Shown here: positions 6,112 to 7,742 of the stretch, piece by piece
Position numbering within the stretch: position 1 is the stretch's first letter
Layout of the letters: each line of letters starts with the position of its first letter
NCBI GenBank assembly: GCA_030830465.1
Contig: JAURMY010000210.1
Span: 1-7,742 of the forward strand
Origin: Alphaproteobacteria bacterium
GTDB lineage: Bacteria > Pseudomonadota > Alphaproteobacteria > Rhodobacterales > Rhodobacteraceae
DNA length: 7,742 bases
Direction of reading: 5' to 3'
Translations under genes and position numbers: made by a program
Notes under the pieces: model-generated
What the model was told of the DNA's origin: nothing
The model's database searches: none
What the model saw: only the letters and a program-made list of their open reading frames with translations

Positions 6112-6891
6112 CTAGAACACTTTGAACCGCATGCCGCCGTCGATATGCACCGTCTGCCCCACCGCATAGCTGAGCGCACCATCGGCCATTGCGGCAGCGG
6201 CCTGGCCGATCTCGGCGATGTCGCCCCAGCGCCCGGCGGGCACAAATCCCGAGGCGATCAGGGCGTCATATTTTTCGCGCGTCGTCGCAGTCATATCGGT
6301 CTTCATCATACCGGGGCGGATTTCATAGCAATCAATGCCCTCGGGGGCCAGTCGCACGGCGAAATGCTGATGCGCATGCGCCAGCCCCGCCTTGGCGATA
6401 CAATATTCCGCCAGCACCTTGCCGACATGATGATCGACCGCCACGGTGGTGACGGTGATGACCGAGCGTCGCTTGCCGCGTTCGGGCTCGGCCAACATGC
6501 GCCGCGCCACGGCCTGGGTCAGAAAGAACTGTGCCCGCAGATTGACGCTGATGCAGCGATCAAAACTTTCCGGCGAAACGTCCAGAATATCGCCCCGGCT
6601 GAGAACCGACACGCCGGCATTGTTGACAAGACAATCGAGCCGCCCAAAGGTCGCGAAAGCCGCGTCGACAAACCCGGCGCGGCTGGTGTCATCAGCGATG
6701 TCTGCCAAGACCGGCACCGCGCGGGCCCCATGGGCGGCGACCGCCTCTATCAGCGCCGTCAACCCATCGCTGACAACGAGATCATTCAGAACCAGATCAA
6801 ACCCTCTGGCCGCCAGCGCCCGCGCAATCGCGCCGCCCAGCCCGCCCCCTGCCCCGGTCACCAGCGCAACCGGGCGGGCAGAAACCGCCAT
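6112..6891 (-). CDS. Short-chain dehydrogenase/reductase, 3-ketoacyl-ACP reductase-like
   Basis: NAD(P)-dependent oxidoreductase of the classical SDR family, 259 residues. Seen: cofactor motif TGAGGGLG (12-19), Asp37 at the end of the second beta strand (LVLNDL), which usually favours NAD(H), NNAG (90-93), Asn117, and the catalytic YCIAK (Tyr163, Lys167). The stretch from EYCIAKAGLA through YEIRPGMMKTDMTA resembles the SDR subgroup often labelled 3-ketoacyl-ACP reductase (PRK12745-like). Where the active-site Ser normally lies the protein reads VTVTT-type residues (Thr148/Thr149). The ATG at 6891 follows the ligase stop by one base (TGACATG), implying coupling; an in-frame GTG at 6912 would overlap the ligase and adds nothing resembling the family. 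Context suggests oxidation or reduction of a hydroxyacyl/ketoacyl-CoA made downstream of the ligase, but the substrate is unknown. Confidence 0.88.
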   Translation of the reverse strand: MAVSARPVALVTGAGGGLGGAIARALAARGFDLVLNDLVVSDGLTALIEAVAAHGARAVPVLADIADDTSRAGFVDAAFATFGRLDCLVNNAGVSVLSRGDILDVSPESFDRCISVNLRAQFFLTQAVARRMLAEPERGKRRSVITVTTVAVDHHVGKVLAEYCIAKAGLAHAHQHFAVRLAPEGIDCYEIRPGMMKTDMTATTREKYDALIASGFVPAGRWGDIAEIGQAAAAMADGALSYAVGQTVHIDGGMRFKVF

Positions 6892-6892
6892 G

Positions 6893-7742
6893 TCAGGCAA
6901 TCTTGCTGTCACGGGCCGGACGGGTCCAGTTAACCGGCGTAAGCTTGCCGTCGTTCACCATGTCCAAAAGAACGTTCTTTTGAATCTTGCCCGTCGCTGT
7001 CAGCGGATATTGTTTTACAAAGAACCACTTTTCCGGGGTCTTCTGCGGCGACAGGTTGGCGCGGCAATAGGCAAACAGCGCATCCACCGACGGCGGGTTC
7101 TCGGGATCCTTGGGCAGCAGGATCGCGGCGACAATCTCGCCCCACTGTTCATCCGGCAGGCCGATCACCGCCACTTGCGCGATGTCGTCATGTTCAAACA
7201 ATACGTTTTCCATTTCCGACGGATAGAGGTTCATCCCGCCCCGGATGATCATTTCCTTCAAACGGCCCGTGATGCGGAAATAGCCGTCTTCATCCATCAT
7301 CCCCAGATCGCCGGTCCGCAACCAGCCATCGGGCGTCAAGGCCGCCGCCGTAGCCTCGGGTTGGCCGTAATATTCCTTCATCGTGTTGAATCCGCGCACC
7401 CACCATTCGCCGATCGTGTTGATCGGGGCGGTTTCCAGCGTGTCGATATTCACCACCTTGACCTCGACATGCGGGATCGGCCGGCCGATGGTCTGCGACT
7501 GCAATTCATCGCTGTCATGGGTGAAGGTTTCCAGAAACGGCCCGTTGCTTTCGGTCTGGCCGTACATGATGGCAAATTCGACGCCGAATTCCTTTTTCGT
7601 GCGCTTGACCAGCGCCTCGGGCACCGCCGCGGCACCCGACAGGATTGAGTTGAACGAGGAAAGATCGCGGTTCTTGGCGTCGGGATGGTTCAGAAGCGCA
7701 AGGATCATCGTCGGCACAATCAACGAGCAGTTGACCTTTTCC
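6893..7742 (-). CDS. AMP-forming acyl-CoA ligase, carboxyl-terminal part (5' end outside window)
   Basis: ANL-superfamily adenylating enzyme that activates a carboxylic acid with ATP and CoA to an acyl-CoA. Only about 283 residues are visible out of an expected 500-560; the frame is open to the right edge (the edge residues read EKVNCSLIVPTMILALL), so the TTG at 7723 is internal and not a start. Seen: LSGAAAVPEALV, YGQTE (7550-7564), TGD in GWLRTGDLG (7307-7315), the hinge GRLKEMIIRGGMNLYPSEME that opens the mobile carboxyl-terminal domain, and PLTATGKIQK with the adenylation lysine (6986-6988). All visible catalytic motifs are intact. The visible half looks more like the medium/long-chain or alicyclic acyl-CoA ligases than the benzoate-CoA ligases, a weak judgement by eye. 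It is coupled to the SDR one base downstream. Confidence 0.93.
   Translation of the reverse strand, partial: EKVNCSLIVPTMILALLNHPDAKNRDLSSFNSILSGAAAVPEALVKRTKKEFGVEFAIMYGQTESNGPFLETFTHDSDELQSQTIGRPIPHVEVKVVNIDTLETAPINTIGEWWVRGFNTMKEYYGQPEATAAALTPDGWLRTGDLGMMDEDGYFRITGRLKEMIIRGGMNLYPSEMENVLFEHDDIAQVAVIGLPDEQWGEIVAAILLPKDPENPPSVDALFAYCRANLSPQKTPEKWFFVKQYPLTATGKIQKNVLLDMVNDGKLTPVNWTRPARDSKIA

Noticed and set aside
6064..6933. 289-codon + strand open frame opposite the SDR
   Set aside because: Antisense of the SDR, which has all hallmark motifs; composition is atypical and it begins in the AT-rich gap without a ribosome site.
6446..7648. 400-codon + strand open frame across the SDR and ligase genes
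   Set aside because: It spans two well-identified - strand genes, has low-complexity basic composition and no recognisable domain.
7721..7723. TTG as a start codon for the ligase
   Set aside because: The frame remains open to the window edge and the preceding residues fit the family, so the gene is cut by the window and this is an internal Leu.
1..7742. CRISPR arrays, tRNA/rRNA genes, insertion sequences, attachment sites, origins
   Set aside because: No repeated spacer pattern, cloverleaf, transposase frame or terminal repeats were seen on either strand.

Overview
The window is GC-rich coding DNA (with an AT-rich gap near 6.0 kb) and looks like a chromosomal segment of an alphaproteobacterium, possibly Rhodobacterales or Rhodospirillales. 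That assignment rests on base composition, the style of the proteins and the gene content only, not on a database match. Gene starts are mostly backed by good Shine-Dalgarno sequences and genes are packed tightly, often with 1-4 base overlaps.

Layout. On the + strand, 3-947 is the 3' part of a gene for an ATP-dependent [4Fe-4S] activase of the 2-hydroxyacyl-CoA dehydratase / benzoyl-CoA reductase family, followed 8 bases later by a 71-residue two-helix membrane protein (956-1171). A 142-base promoter region follows, then four overlapping or abutting genes for a branched-chain-amino-acid-type (HAAT/Liv) ABC importer: permeases LivH and LivM and ATPases LivG and LivF (1314-4586). A strong bidirectional terminator hairpin (about 4606-4641) separates this from the convergent - strand genes. 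Read in their own direction those are: an AMP-forming acyl-CoA ligase entering from the right edge (7742-6893, partial), a short-chain dehydrogenase/reductase one base after it (6891-6112), a 294-base palindrome-rich AT-rich gap, and the periplasmic substrate-binding protein of the importer (5817-4657).

How the parts may work together (inference). The binding protein delivers a carboxylate or amino acid to LivHM-LivGF; the ligase would make a CoA thioester; the SDR would act on a hydroxyacyl/ketoacyl-CoA-type intermediate; the activase would feed low-potential electrons to a dehydratase or aromatic-ring reductase encoded to the left of the window. This resembles the known pairing of Liv-type importers with anaerobic aromatic acid genes in phototrophic alphaproteobacteria (hba/bad of Rhodopseudomonas palustris), so an aromatic or alicyclic acid is a reasonable substrate guess, but the substrate cannot be read from the sequence.

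The most interesting signal is non-coding: the livH promoter (1253-1269) and the gap upstream of the binding-protein gene (5962-5978) carry the same 17-base dyad, TA-N3-TAC-N-GTA-N3-TA. This suggests one unknown regulator ties together the two separated halves of the transporter.
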